NCBI RefSeq assembly: GCF_030272615.1
Contig: NC_081406.1
Coordinates: 265,265,192 to 265,329,191, forward strand
DNA length: 64,000 nucleotides
Origin: Cryptomeria japonica
Lineage: Eukaryota > Streptophyta > Pinopsida > Cupressales > Cupressaceae
Reading direction: 5' to 3'
Shown: one piece after another, positions 45,430 through 59,700 of the stretch
Layout of the letters: each line of letters opens with the position of its first letter
How positions within the stretch are numbered: the first letter of the stretch is position 1
Translations under genes and position numbers: made by a program
Notes under the pieces: model-generated
Told to the model about the DNA's origin: nothing
The model's database searches: none
What the model saw: the letters and a program-made list of their open reading frames with translations, nothing else

Positions 45430-47154
45430 GGTTTTTTGGGTTGATAATAATAGTTGATTATATTAAGAGATCGGGTTTTTGAACTGGCCCAAACTAGGTG
45501 GGGCTACCTCCAAAGAGCCACCTCCCCAAAATAAAAACACACAAAAGTGTTTGACCATCGAGTAGGTCAAAGGCTACATTATTAACTTGAATCTACCCTT
45601 CTCATGAGAGAGAAGAATCGTACTAAAACCCTCTTCCTTAGCTCTCTTTTCTCTCTTCCTTTTGACCCGTGTCCATCCTTCCTCTTGCCCCACATCTTCA
45701 AGCAACTTTAAATTGGAATCTCCCAACACATCTGTCCTCCTCACCTCTGAGCTTTGCGAAAAAAATTGGTCCCCATTAATCTCCACTGCAACACAACACC
45801 CCAACTTAGAACAAGAATTAGCCCTCATTTTTTAAAGGCTGACTCTTTCTACCTTATTGTCCCAACTATCAGCATTAACACTGTCCTTCACCACAACCCT
45901 TGAATCTCTTATTTTTCCTTTATTAATCTCCAAGCACTCTAGTGGACCTAATATTACAATGGTCTCCATCTCCTTTCACTATCTTTATTCTCTTCAATCA
46001 AAACCTAAGGGATTCTATGATTCTCATCCACTTTCTCCATCATGTAATGTAGAGGGGTCACTTTATTCCACCAAGTTATTGGTTTATCCACTATACGCCT
46101 GTCACAATGAGAAAAAGTATGGAATATTTTAAAACATATCCTGCATTTGAAGGGAACCCCTTTTAAGTTCATGAGCTACAACCAACTTCCTTTCAAATTT
46201 TTAATAGAAATATCTGGTGGAAGATCTGTGAATACATCCATTTCCACTAGGAGTTGAGCATAAGTAGTGTGCAATAGATTTAAAGAGTCTTCATCAACCA
46301 TCGATAATTTATCTAAAGAGTTCTCTACAATCTCAAAATATGAGTCAAACCAAAACTACATGGGGAGGTTTTGAAGCCTGACCCACAAAGGAATCCAATC
46401 AAACGATTCAGAAAGGGGGTTGAAAACCGGATGTCATGGTTTCAACATTAATGGATGATTGTCCTCCAAACACCACTAACTGTCACAAAGGATCTTTCTC
46501 TTCTCCTTCATATTTTCAAAAACAACAACCAAAAACCATCAAGCATGAGGGTAAATTTGATAACAACCTTCCAAAATGGGTTCCCAATGAACCGAGATCC
46601 ACTTGTGAAAATCACTTAGACTCGACCACAGACCTTTGAAATGCCCAATGATCTCTAAACTAAAGAAAACCCTTTCATTATGATCCACTTCATTTTCCTT
46701 TTCCTTTGATAGGATTAGCAATGAGAGACCCAATACACATTGACTTAATATACTTAAAAAAAACCTCACTAAAAGCTTGGGCCTATGAGATTGCGAGTCC
46801 AAAGAAAGCCTAGAAGGAAACCTCCCTCGACCGTACACATATCCCTTCTCACCCCATTTTTAGCACCCTTCTCCTGCTCTAAACCCACAAGGTGGCGATT
46901 TACCCTATCCTTGCCACCTTGAGGCACTGACCTTGCCCTCGCCATTGAAGAAGCCTCTATGATCAAGACTAATAGTGTCCTTCCTACCTTGCTAGGGGAA
47001 AAGGAACACTCCATCTGGTTATGACCATGAAAGACCACTAAAACCTAGTTATCACGCCCTCCACTCGGGAATCCACCTACAAATTCCTCCATCACTGCAA
47101 ATCCCTAGTCGTAGGAGCAACCTGAAATGGCTTCATGATCCTATTGTAGAAAGT
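45430..47154 (-). mobile_element. Short LINE with ORF1 and tail but no ORF2
   Basis: Read on the minus strand, a short leader precedes ORF1 (47092-45574). After a brief gap comes a GGGGAGGTGGCTCTTTGGAGG 3' region and the end TTAATATAATCAACTATTAT. A 13-bp imperfect duplication appears to bracket the unit, so it probably inserted in this form. ORF2 (endonuclease and reverse transcriptase, normally about 4 kb) is absent. It may be a deletion derivative mobilised in trans. Confidence 0.6.
45574..47092 (-). pseudogene. LINE ORF1 pseudogene (DUF4283-like, zinc knuckle)
   Basis: ATG at 47092 opens MEEFVGGFPSGG, soon followed by a stop. Pieces in shifted frames then give LEIIGHFKGLWSSLSDFHKW (DUF4283 start), WIPLWVRLQNLPM and LLVEMDVFTDLPPDI (DUF4283 end). 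A CCHC-like CRICYKIFHTFSHC lies near 46120-46165. The Lys/Arg-rich EEGWTRVKRKREKRAKEEG lies near 45640. This order (DUF4283, CCHC, basic tail) is the plant L1 ORF1, an RNA-binding protein. Several stops and at least two frameshifts are present. Confidence 0.7.
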
Positions 47155-47167
47155 TCATTGTTTATAT

Positions 47168-49694
<2,527 letters not shown>

Positions 49695-49853
49695 CCCCAA
49701 TTTTAAAATTAGAAAATTTTGAAATTTTGGCCTTTGAAATCTTGCGTGTGATAAATGTTCGCCTAGAAAGTTTCCTATCATCCAAGAATGGAATCATGTT
49801 GATATAAAGAGTTTCCAAAAACAAAAACTTTAATTTTGTTAGACATCAAGGTA

Positions 49854-52800
49854 ATGAGTATTCATCTCGTTCAAGACAACGTTCCATTTCAAGTACTTGT
49901 GGAATCAATTCCAAGTGTGGACAAAGATATGTTGGATTGGTCTTTATTGCCAAATTGACTTGAGTTTCTAACACAAGTTGTGGAAAGTTCATCAAATGCC
50001 AATAGCAAGAGAAGGTTAACTCCAATCGGCCCTACTATTGAGCTGAATAAAGAATAAAATAAGCCAATTCAATCAACTAACAAGCATACATGAAACTACC
50101 TATGTGGAAAACTTCGACAATAGAAGGATACACTGACGAGTTAGAGTGAAGGATGAAGGGGTCGATATATATTTGCGGTAGGTTGGCAATTTCATTCTAT
50201 TTGCACCATCATCGACAGTTCACCTAAGTTTGCAAAGTTGGAGGTTTCTTAAAACACTTTTGAGTGAGAAATTCATCATTGGCAAGCTGGTTTACTTTCA
50301 AAAAAAGGCCAATATTCTCTCCACCGGTGCAAAATTCAAGTGTTGGAAGTGGCTATAGACATTTATGAAAGCATACAGATTAAAGTTTTGATTATAGTCA
50401 TGTCAGCCTGCCTGTATACAAACCAGACAATATATGGGGTTGAGATAATTTATTGAACACATCACCGAAACCTCAAAGTTTCAGTAACATTGACATAGAG
50501 GACTTCAATACAAAGGGTCTGCGAAAATACCATCATGAAGTACAAGGCTCAGGAGTATGAGTATGCTCCGATGATCACCACCATGATTCTAGAGGTTCAT
50601 GATACCAAGATTGGGCACATAAATTTGCAGGAGATCAAAAAGTTCTTCATGGAAGGTGATAGATCAAAATTGTCTTGTAGAGTGGCAGGAAGCGGCTTGA
50701 TTGAAGCAACATGTTTTCCCATATCAATTCAATGTACAGATTTGGTACTAGAATGCTTAAAAAGATATAATCCAAATGCGAGAGAGATAAGAGCTACAGA
50801 CGGATCCTTAATGGCCAAACTTGACGGAATTTCAATAGCTATTATCCTTCGTTTGCCATATAAGGAAAAGTTCACTCACATCGATAAGCAAAAAGCTTAC
50901 AAATACTTCAACGATAATAGAAGCAAATGCCTCAACAATCTGGCTTAAGAATGGATGGTTGCACCACAAGGAGGACAGTCTCAGTTTCCAAAAACACTCC
51001 ATCGTTCTCTTTTCGTCAAAGAAATTTTCTACTTGATTATCTTACTCCATAGAGTGACGGGAAGTCCTGATTCCACTGAGTTCGAAATGTGGATGTACCT
51101 CTTCATAACAGTCATCTCTGTCGGGTTAAGTACTAATGGCGTCCTGAATCAAGAAACTCAAGTTTACCATTATTACAAGCAATTGCAACTTGAGGAAAGC
51201 TTCGTGTATTTCAGGCGGGTGAATGATGTTTTCACAATGTGGGCAGTAAGGTTACTACAAGGCGACATTGCCACCAGAATATCAAAGCAAGCCGCTAATT
51301 TGATAAAGAAATATGGAAGTTTCTTCATCCAGTTTCTGAGATTTACCTATCTTCAAGTAGGAGGATTTGAAGGTTATCCACACAAGTTACCCAGATATGT
51401 TGATGATAAGCTCATTTTAGTTGAGCTTTGTCAGCAATTGGTTTCAGTTCAAAAGAAATGTAGAGATAGAAAGAATAAAGGGGTAGCCTTTCCTATTTGT
51501 CTCGGGCACTATAGATGTGAGTCAAGTTCAAGAGCAGATGAGGCAGAAAAAGCTTTATCCAAGGTCAATTTGTATCCATACCAGATGAGGTTCCCTTTTG
51601 ATAGCAAGGATTATGTCAAGAACAGCTTAAAGTTAGGTCCTGGCTATTTTCATTTTCCTAATCTCGAAGACTTTTGGGAGTATTGCGAAGATGAGTTCGA
51701 GGTTAGAAAAAGAGATTGGACAAGGTTGACTTTGAAGCAAATGAAATATTTCAAGATGGATTGGACCATAGAAGGCATTGAAGATGATGGATTTGATTTG
51801 ATTGATCCTATCTATTTTGAGCAAGTCTAGTCCCAGCCACTTCCCAATTTGAATTGGGCAGATCTAGAAATGAGAGATGTCAAAGAAAGAACAAGTTTTG
51901 TAATCAAGAATTCTAAAGCCTGGATTAAGAAGAAGATTACTCAAATGACTGCTACCAGACCAACAAAGGAAACTCCAAGAAGGAAAGGAAGTCAACTTGA
52001 GAGCTCTACGTCACTGCATTCTTCCCATACTCTAGCTAGGGATACTCCTTCTTACCAGAATACTCAAGGAAGTGATGGAGATGAAGACCCTCCAAGGAGG
52101 AACAATCTTCAAAACACATGTGGTGATGAACCTCGACAAAAGAGGAAGAAATCCAGAGCAAAAGGCATAGAAGAAAATTCTATTGCAAGTCAAGTAAAGG
52201 ATCAAGTTCCAGTGGAAATTCTGGATGACACAAGATTTGATGATGGAATGCATTCTATATCTCCCTCAGTTCCTATTGAATCCCTATGACAAGAAGTACA
52301 ACAAAATACTTTAGTCATGGATTCATCATTTCCAAGCAATCCAAGCGATCAATTTGAAGAAATCAGAGAGGTGACAACAACAATGGTAGCAAGACAAGAA
52401 ATCATCCAAGAGTCTACAGAAAATTCTTCTTTCCCATGGTTAGAACAAAGTCTATTGAAGAAGAGGAAGGTAGAAAAGCTAGTGGTACCTGAATTTAGTA
52501 GCATATCTGATCTCTTTGGAAGAGCTGAAAAACCGAAGAAACTCAAAGTATCCTCAAGAATAAAAACTGATCCAAATTCAAAGAATATGCGCTTAGAGAT
52601 TGCTCAACCCATATTTGAGAAAGATACAAATGAGGCCACCTCTACGGACTTTGTTGTGACAAAGATTGATATGGGACCTTCTTCTCATGAGTCTGATATT
52701 CAGAACTTTAATGTGATGGCAGCTAGAATGGTGGAGAGAAGTGAAAAGGATAAGCAATCCAAGGATCAATTGAAACAACAAGTGCACACTTTGTCTTCTT

Positions 52801-53567
52801 ACTTGAAATCCGTAGTTGATACCTCCACTGTGCCACTAAGTGTAGATCGCCAGCCAATTATATTGACACCAGAAGGAGAAATTGAAAGGAATGTTATGGA
52901 TAATCTTCAAAAGTACCAAGCCTATGGAAAGGTAATTGAAGGTTGGGTAGAAAAGGTCAAAACTCTTGCATGTGATTTCCTAGTCCAAGCAAAATCTATC
53001 CATGACGAGGCCTTAATAAAGAAAAATACTATTGAGCAAGACTTGAAGAATGTCAAGAAAGAGGAGGCGGCTTGGAAAGAAATTGTGAATGATTTTAAAC
53101 AAATGATAGAAATTGGAATGGACACCCTTGCAACTGAGAAAATCCTGCCTAGTAATGAAAAAGATTATCTAGAAATATGGATAGAAAGCATTAACTAGAA
53201 ACTAGTGATCATAGATCAAGTTTCATCAGAGTTAGAAAAGCTCATGCTTTCATGTGATCAAGTGTGTGTCAAACTCCAAGGACAACTCACTGCTCTTCTC
53301 CCAAATGTGACATTGATGGAAGACTTGCAGGTGTTACAGAATAGCTTCCAGAACATGGTAGATCAACAGCTTTTTAACAGGACAAATTTAAGTGAAAATA
53401 CCATCGAAAGGTTGATTGATATTTACTATTCCTTGAGAACTTCTATGCCTCAGACACTCAACATGGTGACAGAACTAAGTGGCATTCATAGAAACTTGAA
53501 GACATGGAAAATGAGGATAGCTAACATCCTAATTCCCAAAGGAAAATCTGTCACTTCGGCCATTTGA
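49854..53567 (+). pseudogene. Long repeat-type protein of unknown function (about 1,240 codons, broken)
   Basis: ATG at 49854 starts MSIHLVQDNVPFQVLVESIP. The reading shifts by one base near 50100-50140 (VGNFILFAPSSTVHLSLQSW) and returns near 50375. From 50535 to 53567 one frame of 1011 codons is broken only by stops (50946, 51828, 52287, 53196) and ends at 53565. The N-terminal half looks globular (FMEGDRSKLSCRVAGSGLIE; YVDDKLILVELCQQL). The middle is Ser/Lys-rich. The C-terminal third is predicted coiled coil (NTIEQDLKNVKKEEAAWKEI). No gag, protease, RT or transposase motif is seen. From memory it resembles anonymous gymnosperm repeat proteins; unverified. Composition and stops suggest a mobile-element protein. 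Confidence 0.6.
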
Positions 53568-53689
53568 CTTTTCAGAATCTTCAGAGACAAAGGACCTGGA
53601 CAACCTAATGTGCCTACAGAAGCAACAGCCTCATCGGCAATGCAAGGAGTTAGCTTAGAATAAGTGCAGAGTTGCATTTTGTATAGTCT

Positions 53690-54399
53690 CCATTTTTGTT
53701 GTGTTACTCACATCATGTTTTTGTCTTTCTTTGTAAATAACTCTCATGATCGAGTTTCCTTTCTCTCATCTCTATTTCTGTATTGTAATAAAAGATAATC
53801 TTGGCTCTTTTCATATGAGGTAGTTATCCTAAGTTCTCATTTTGGGTAGTTATTCTAAGTAGTTATTTTTCCCAAAGTTGAGGAAGTTATTTCAAGTAGT
53901 TGAGGAAGTTATAAAGTAGTTATAAAGGTGGTTAGGGTAGTTACCTCAGGTGGTTACCACTTCACCTATATATACCTCATTATTATTCAATGTAGGGGAT
54001 TCCACTTTTTCACAAGCTTTGTAGAAGGGACTTGGATAGTGTTATTCAAGCAATTAAGCAATAGAGATCAATTTGGATGTGTGTTCAACTTATTCTCATG
54101 GGTTATTATCAATGTTCTTATGTTTAATTGATGATTACCTAATGCTTTCCCTTTAACATTGAATGTGAAGAAGTTTATTTCAAATTGTGGTATCTCAAAC
54201 CTGATTATATGGAATTTATTTTAATCTAGATTCATACCTTATATGGCATTCAATCTTTCTTTATTGTTCATTCTTTAAATATTTGAAAAATCCAAATACC
54301 CCCATTATATGAGGGAGCTTCCCCTCTCAAACGCAGAGAAGAATTACCATTTCTTTGTGATTCTTCAACTGTTGTGAATGTTTTGTTGCTAATTACAGG
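53690..54399 (+). promoter_or_regulatory. LTR-like promoter region after the unknown frame
   Basis: After the frame, TGTAATAAAAG (53782) may be a poly(A) signal. From 53818 to 53945 the words GTAGTTAT, AAGTTAT and GTAGTTA recur about ten times. A TATA box, CCTATATATACCTC, follows at about 53964-53977. Such a layout fits the U3 part of an LTR. The stretch may end at ...GCTAATTACA (about 54399). I could not find a matching copy on the left side of the frame. Confidence 0.45.
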
Positions 54400-54739
54400 G
54401 CAAAACGGAGTTTTTCAAGAAAGTTTCTTAAAGCAACAAATCCGTTTACCAACAATATATATATATATATTTCATTGAAAATAATAACCCCAATAACAGT
54501 TGTAGAAATAACTTTTCTAACAATGACTAAATTACAAATGGGGTTACCCATTTCAAATTTGAAAAGGTTCCCCCCCCCCCAATATTTGTTTATTTCATTA
54601 TTATTTTCTTTTACAACCCTGACTATGGTTTGTTTATTTTTATATCTAAACATTATTTATTTTTGTCAATATCTAACCCTAACCCAAAATTGGGTTAGAG
54701 CTTCTTTACTTCTAACATATTTTTCTTGTTTGAATGTGT
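54400..54739. other. AT-rich spacer, no gene seen
   Basis: It contains short TA and C runs (about 54456 and 54571) and nothing else recognisable. Confidence 0.5.
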
Positions 54740-55010
54740 GTGTGTGTAGGTGGCGGCCATGGTGGAGGAGGCGGCCGAAGGAGATCGCATGGTGCAGAGG
54801 GCCATGACATCACAACGACTGAGTTTGATAAGGGTCGAGGGTTTTAAGAAGGGTCGTGGTGGGTAGTACCCACAGGACGGCCGAGGCCACCACTGTGAGT
54901 TGTAGCCCACAGTGCGGTCGCAGTTGCCTGTGGGTCGCGGCCCACAGTGCAACCGAAGCCGCTCTGTGGGTTCGCACCCGCAGGGAGCCAAGGCTCCATC
55001 ACTTGCATGG
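54740..55010. repeat. GC-rich island of hairpin-forming mini-repeats
   Basis: In AT-rich surroundings this 270-bp block carries GCGGCCATGGTGGAGGAGGC and then about four units of 35-40 bp (from about 54869) built on CCCACAG...CTGTGGGT, so each unit can fold on itself. Frames across it (for example from 54856) resemble no family I know. It may be part of a larger repeat. Confidence 0.6.
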
Positions 55011-55065
55011 TTTTTTTTATATAAAGAAAATATGTATGTATTCAACAAAAAGGCATATGTAAATT

Positions 55066-55092
55066 TTTGGAATATATATATATATATATATA
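55066..55092. repeat. Short TA microsatellite
   Basis: AATATATATATATATATATA run between AT-rich stretches. Confidence 0.8.
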
Positions 55093-55241
55093 TTCTATGT
55101 CCAAATATTTAATTTGATTTAAAGACTGATCTATTTAACCAGATTATATAAGTATTACAAAATATATGCACAGACTTGATCTATTTTTCTTAAAAGAATA
55201 CAGTAGCTTAGTTTTACATTTAAAACATTAGGCATTTACTT

Positions 55242-55244
<3 letters not shown>

Positions 55245-55338
<94 letters not shown>

Positions 55339-55402
55339 GAGGATGTGTGTGTGTGTATGTGTGTGTGTGTGTATGTGTGTGTGTGTATGTGTGTGTGTGT
55401 GG
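55245..55402. repeat. (AT)n and (GT)n compound microsatellite
   Basis: About 46 AT units to 55337, then GTGTGTATGTGTGTG repeats to 55402. Surroundings (55093-56087) are AT-rich with no gene seen. Confidence 0.93.
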
Positions 55403-56335
55403 TTAAATTTGCATTTACATAGCTTAGAGTGGGATATTTTTAATTAAACATAATAGAATAAATTTTATTTTCTTTCAATAACATATAGTATGCTTTTGAT
55501 AACAATATCTAGATTAATCTATTTTCCACTACACAAGCATTTTCAGAATAGAAAAATATAATAGTAATGATTTTATTTACAGATGCAACTATCCTTTTCT
55601 AGAATCCATTTAATCAATGAACAACAGGATGCAATGCAAGATTAAAAATTAATTCTAAGAAGTCTAATAATTTTTGTGTTTAAATTATAGACATAAATAA
55701 ATATTTCTTTTATTTTATTAATAACTGCACTACTAACATTTAATTTATTTCATTTCTTTTACATAACTACACTACTAACATTTAACTATTTCCATTCTTT
55801 TTCAATAACTAATAAGGCATAAATAAATTTCATTCCTATTTAAAGAAGTAAATATCTATAAGGAAATAACCCAAATATCTCTTCTTCTTTTTTCTTCTTT
55901 GCAAGAATATGCTCAAGTAAAAATACATCTTTATTTCATGATATGACTAGTCAAATAATTACATTTATTACATCATGGTTCCTTTCACTAAAATAGGGAG
56001 ATTACAAGATCAAGCCTCTCATTTCTACCAAATGAGGGCTTGCCAAATATATTTATTTTCTTGCAACTAAATACATTAAAAATATAGGATCATGTCATAG
56101 CTTCCCTTCCAATCTTTATTCCCAAGCAAACCTGCAATATCATTTGTAGGTTGTGACCATGGAGGCTCACCTCCCAACCTAGGCTTACAAGAAGCCACCC
56201 TGAGCTAAGAGAATCAAGGCTAAATGGGTTACACACAAACATAAACACACAAGCAAGAAGAACTCACGACACAAGCACTCCCAACCCAAGGATAAACAAA
56301 GTCACTTATGTGACTATTTCTTATGGGGTGAAGGT

Positions 56336-56340
56336 GGACC
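56336..56340. repeat. Target-site duplication of element 6 (left)
   Basis: GGACC is repeated at 61272-61276 directly after the 3' LTR. Confidence 0.93.
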
Positions 56341-56724
56341 TGTTGAAATGTGGTGACTGATCAGCAAATTACTGTACACTCAGCATGTATCCTCGCGGGG
56401 GTCTGGGGCTGGGCTGGGCCCTAGGTAGGGGTTTGGGGGTGGTAGCCCTCGAGAAAAGCCTAAAAAGGTCGACTTTGTTTGTTGCCCTAAAAACACATGT
56501 TATAAGCGGCTGGGATGCTTAAGGCATTGTAAGGTTGATGTACTATTTTTGTTGGATAATAAGAAAGATTGGACGGTTGTGTATGGTGGACGTAACCCAT
56601 TCTGGGTGAACCACGTTAAATCTCTGTGTTATCTGTGTCATGTTTTATTTCTTTATCTTTTGTATTTAAATCTGCATATAATTGTTAGTTCATATTTGCT
56701 TCAGATCTGCTTGAAACCCTAACA
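56341..56724 (+). repeat. 5' LTR of element 6 (internal deletion)
   Basis: It runs TGTTGAAATG...GAAACCCTAACA, 384 bp against 463 bp in the 3' LTR. The deletion lies after CTCGAGAAAA (about 56457), where the 3' LTR has a second G-rich block and an A run. Confidence 0.93.
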
Positions 56725-56725
56725 A

Positions 56726-56738
56726 TTGGTATCAGAGC
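56726..56738 (+). other. Primer binding site of element 6
   Basis: TTGGTATCAGAGC lies one base after the LTR: initiator-methionine tRNA type. Confidence 0.93.
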
Positions 56739-56784
56739 GAGGTTTTCTGTAAATTGGCAGGACTTTTAGATTTGAGTGGGAGTA

Positions 56785-59700
56785 ATGGAGGATTCCAAAT
56801 TCAAGGTCGAAAAGTTTAACAGCCAGAATTATCAGTTATGGAAAATGCAGATGGAGGATTACCTGTATCAAAAGGATTTGTGGCGACCATTGGAAGGAAA
56901 GGCAAAGAAACCGACCACAATGTCAGATGAAGAGTGGGACATTTTAGATAGAAAGGCATTGGGATCCATTCGATTGTGCCTTGCACCGTCTATAGCATTC
57001 AATATAATAGAAGCAAAAATGACTGTAGATTTGATGGTGACATTGGCTAAGTTGTATGAGAAACCCTCAGCTTTGAATAAGGTATTTCTTATGAAGTGTC
57101 TGTTTAATTTGAAAATGAGTGAGGGAGGATCTGTAGCAGAGCACTTAAATGAATTTAATACAATTACCAGTCAATTGTCTTCGGTAAAAATTACTTTTGC
57201 AGAAGAGGTTAGGGCTCTCTTGATTTTATGTTCTTTGCTAGAAAGCTGGAATAGCTTGGTTATGGCTGTAAGTAACTCTGTCTCTGGTAAAAATACTTTG
57301 GTATTTGATGATATTGTTGGTGTTATCCTAAGCGAGGAAATGCGAAGGAAAAGCACAGGTGAGACTCCAACATCATCGGGTAGTGTTTTGAATGTGGAGA
57401 ACAGAGGAAGATCAAAGGAAAGAGGAAAAGGCCTTGGGAATGAGAAGTCATGAGGGAAGTCAAAGAAAGGATGCTCTCAATCTAGAGGAAAGAAAGATTG
57501 CTGGTACTGCAGAAAGCCTGGTCATCTAAAGAAAGACTGTTGGTCTCGGAAAAACAAAGAAGGAGACAAAAATGAAAATGACAATAAGGAAGCTAATATT
57601 GCAAGTAATACTTTACAAGATGCTTTAATCTTATGTTTGGATAATGTTAATGATTCCTGAGTAATAGATTCTGGGGCTTCATTTCATGCTACACCCCATA
57701 AAAAATATTTTCTAGATTATGTTCAAGGTGATTTTGGACAGGTATATTTGGGTGATGATGAGCCCTGTCAAATTGTTGGAAAAGGAAAGATAAAGATCAA
57801 GTTGCATAATGGAAATGACTGGTTTTTGCACGAGGTAAGATATGTTCCTAATTTAAGAAGAAATTTAATTTCTGCAGGGCAACTAGGTAGTGAAGGTTGC
57901 ATAGTTACCCTCTCAGACAGTATGTGGAAGGTCGCTAAAGGATAATTAGTAATAGCTAAAGGTGCGAAGGTAGGCACATTATATCTGTGTACAGGTAACA
58001 CTTACTCTACCCTAGCTGCTACAAATAAAGTTATTGCAGGGACAACAACAATAAATGTTGCAAGAACAGATTCAATAATGTGGCACCATAGGCTTGGGCA
58101 CATGAGTGAAAAAGGGATGAAAACCCTTCACTCCAAAAATCTATTGCCAGGACTAAAGAAGATTGATTTAGAGCTCTATGAAAACTATGTTTATGGTAAA
58201 CATAAAAGAGTCAGATTTCTCGAGGTTGGGAAAGAGAAGAAGAGTGAGAAGTTAGAGCTTGTACATTCAAATGTATGGGGACCGGCTCAGGTATCATCTC
58301 TTGGTGGCTCTTGTTATTATGTTATTTTTATTGATGACTCAACCAGAAAAACATGGGTATATTTCCTAAAACAAAAATCAGATGTTTTTGAAACTTTTAA
58401 GAAATGGAAAGCTTTGGTTGAGAATGAGAAAGGAAAAAAGTTGAAGTGTCTCAAATCGGATAATGGAGGTGAGTATTGCAGCAAAGCATTTGAAGATTAC
58501 TGCTCCTTAAATGGGATTCAAAAGTAGAAGACAGTTCCAGGAACTCTACAGGAAAATGGTGTGTCAGAAAGAATGAATAGGACTATCATGGAACGTGCGA
58601 GGAGCATGAGATTGCATGTTGGATTGCCCTTACATTTTTGGGCAAATGTTGTACATACTGCTGTCTATTTGATAAATAGAGGACCTTCAACCCCTTTGGA
58701 TGGTGGTATTCCAGAGGAGGCATGGACTAGTAAAAAGGTAAATTATTCTTTTCTAAAAACTTTTGGTTGTGAAGCTTTTGTCCATGTTGATAAAGAAAAT
58801 AGAACCAAGCTTGATGCTAAATCTCAGAAATGCACCTTCATTGGATATGGGATAGATGAATATGGCTATCGGTTATGGAATTTTGAAAATAAGAAAATAA
58901 TTAGAAGTAGAGATGTTATATTCAATGAGAAGGTCATGTATAAAGAACAGATGCAGGAAAAGAAGCATGAACAAGACAAACAAGAATATGTGGTGTTGGA
59001 TGAGATTCCTGATAATGAAATGCCACAGGTACCTGATGCTCAGCAACAATAGATTGTCCCACAAACTCCTGCAATTGTTAGACGTTCTATGAGGACAAGT
59101 AGACCCCCTGAAATATTTTCTCCTTCTTTGTATTCTATTTTATTAATGGATTCTGGTGAACCAGAAGAATATGAAGAAGCAATGCAGGTAGATGCCAAAC
59201 AACAGTGGGAGCTAGGCATGAAAGAGGAGATGGACTCCTTGATGAAAAATAAGACTTGGGACTTAGTCCCTTTACCTGCAGAAAAAAGAGCCTTGCCTAA
59301 CAAATGGGTTTATCGGCTAAAGGAGGAGGAAGGAGGTCAGAAAAGATATAAGGCCAGACTTGTGGTAAAAGGTTTTGCACAAAAAAAGGGTATAGATTAT
59401 GATGAAATATTTTCTCCTGTTGTAAAAATTACTTCAATTAGAACTGTACTTAGTCTTGTGGTTGCAGATGATTTACATCTTGAACAATTAGATGTCAAAA
59501 TAGCTTTTCTCCATGGAGATTTAGAGGAGGAAATTTACATGTTGCAACCACAGGGATATGAGGTCAAAGGTAAGGAGAACTTGGTGTGTAGGTTGAAGAA
59601 AAGTTTGTATGGCCTAAAGCAAGCACCCCGACAATGGTATTTAAAATTTGATAGTTTTATGGCTGAACACGGTTATCATAGATGTCATTCTGATCATTGT

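Noticed and set aside
54695-55112. Several overlapping frames in the GC-rich island
   Set aside because: Four frames in both directions are open only because AT-rich stop codons are rare there; none resembles a protein family.
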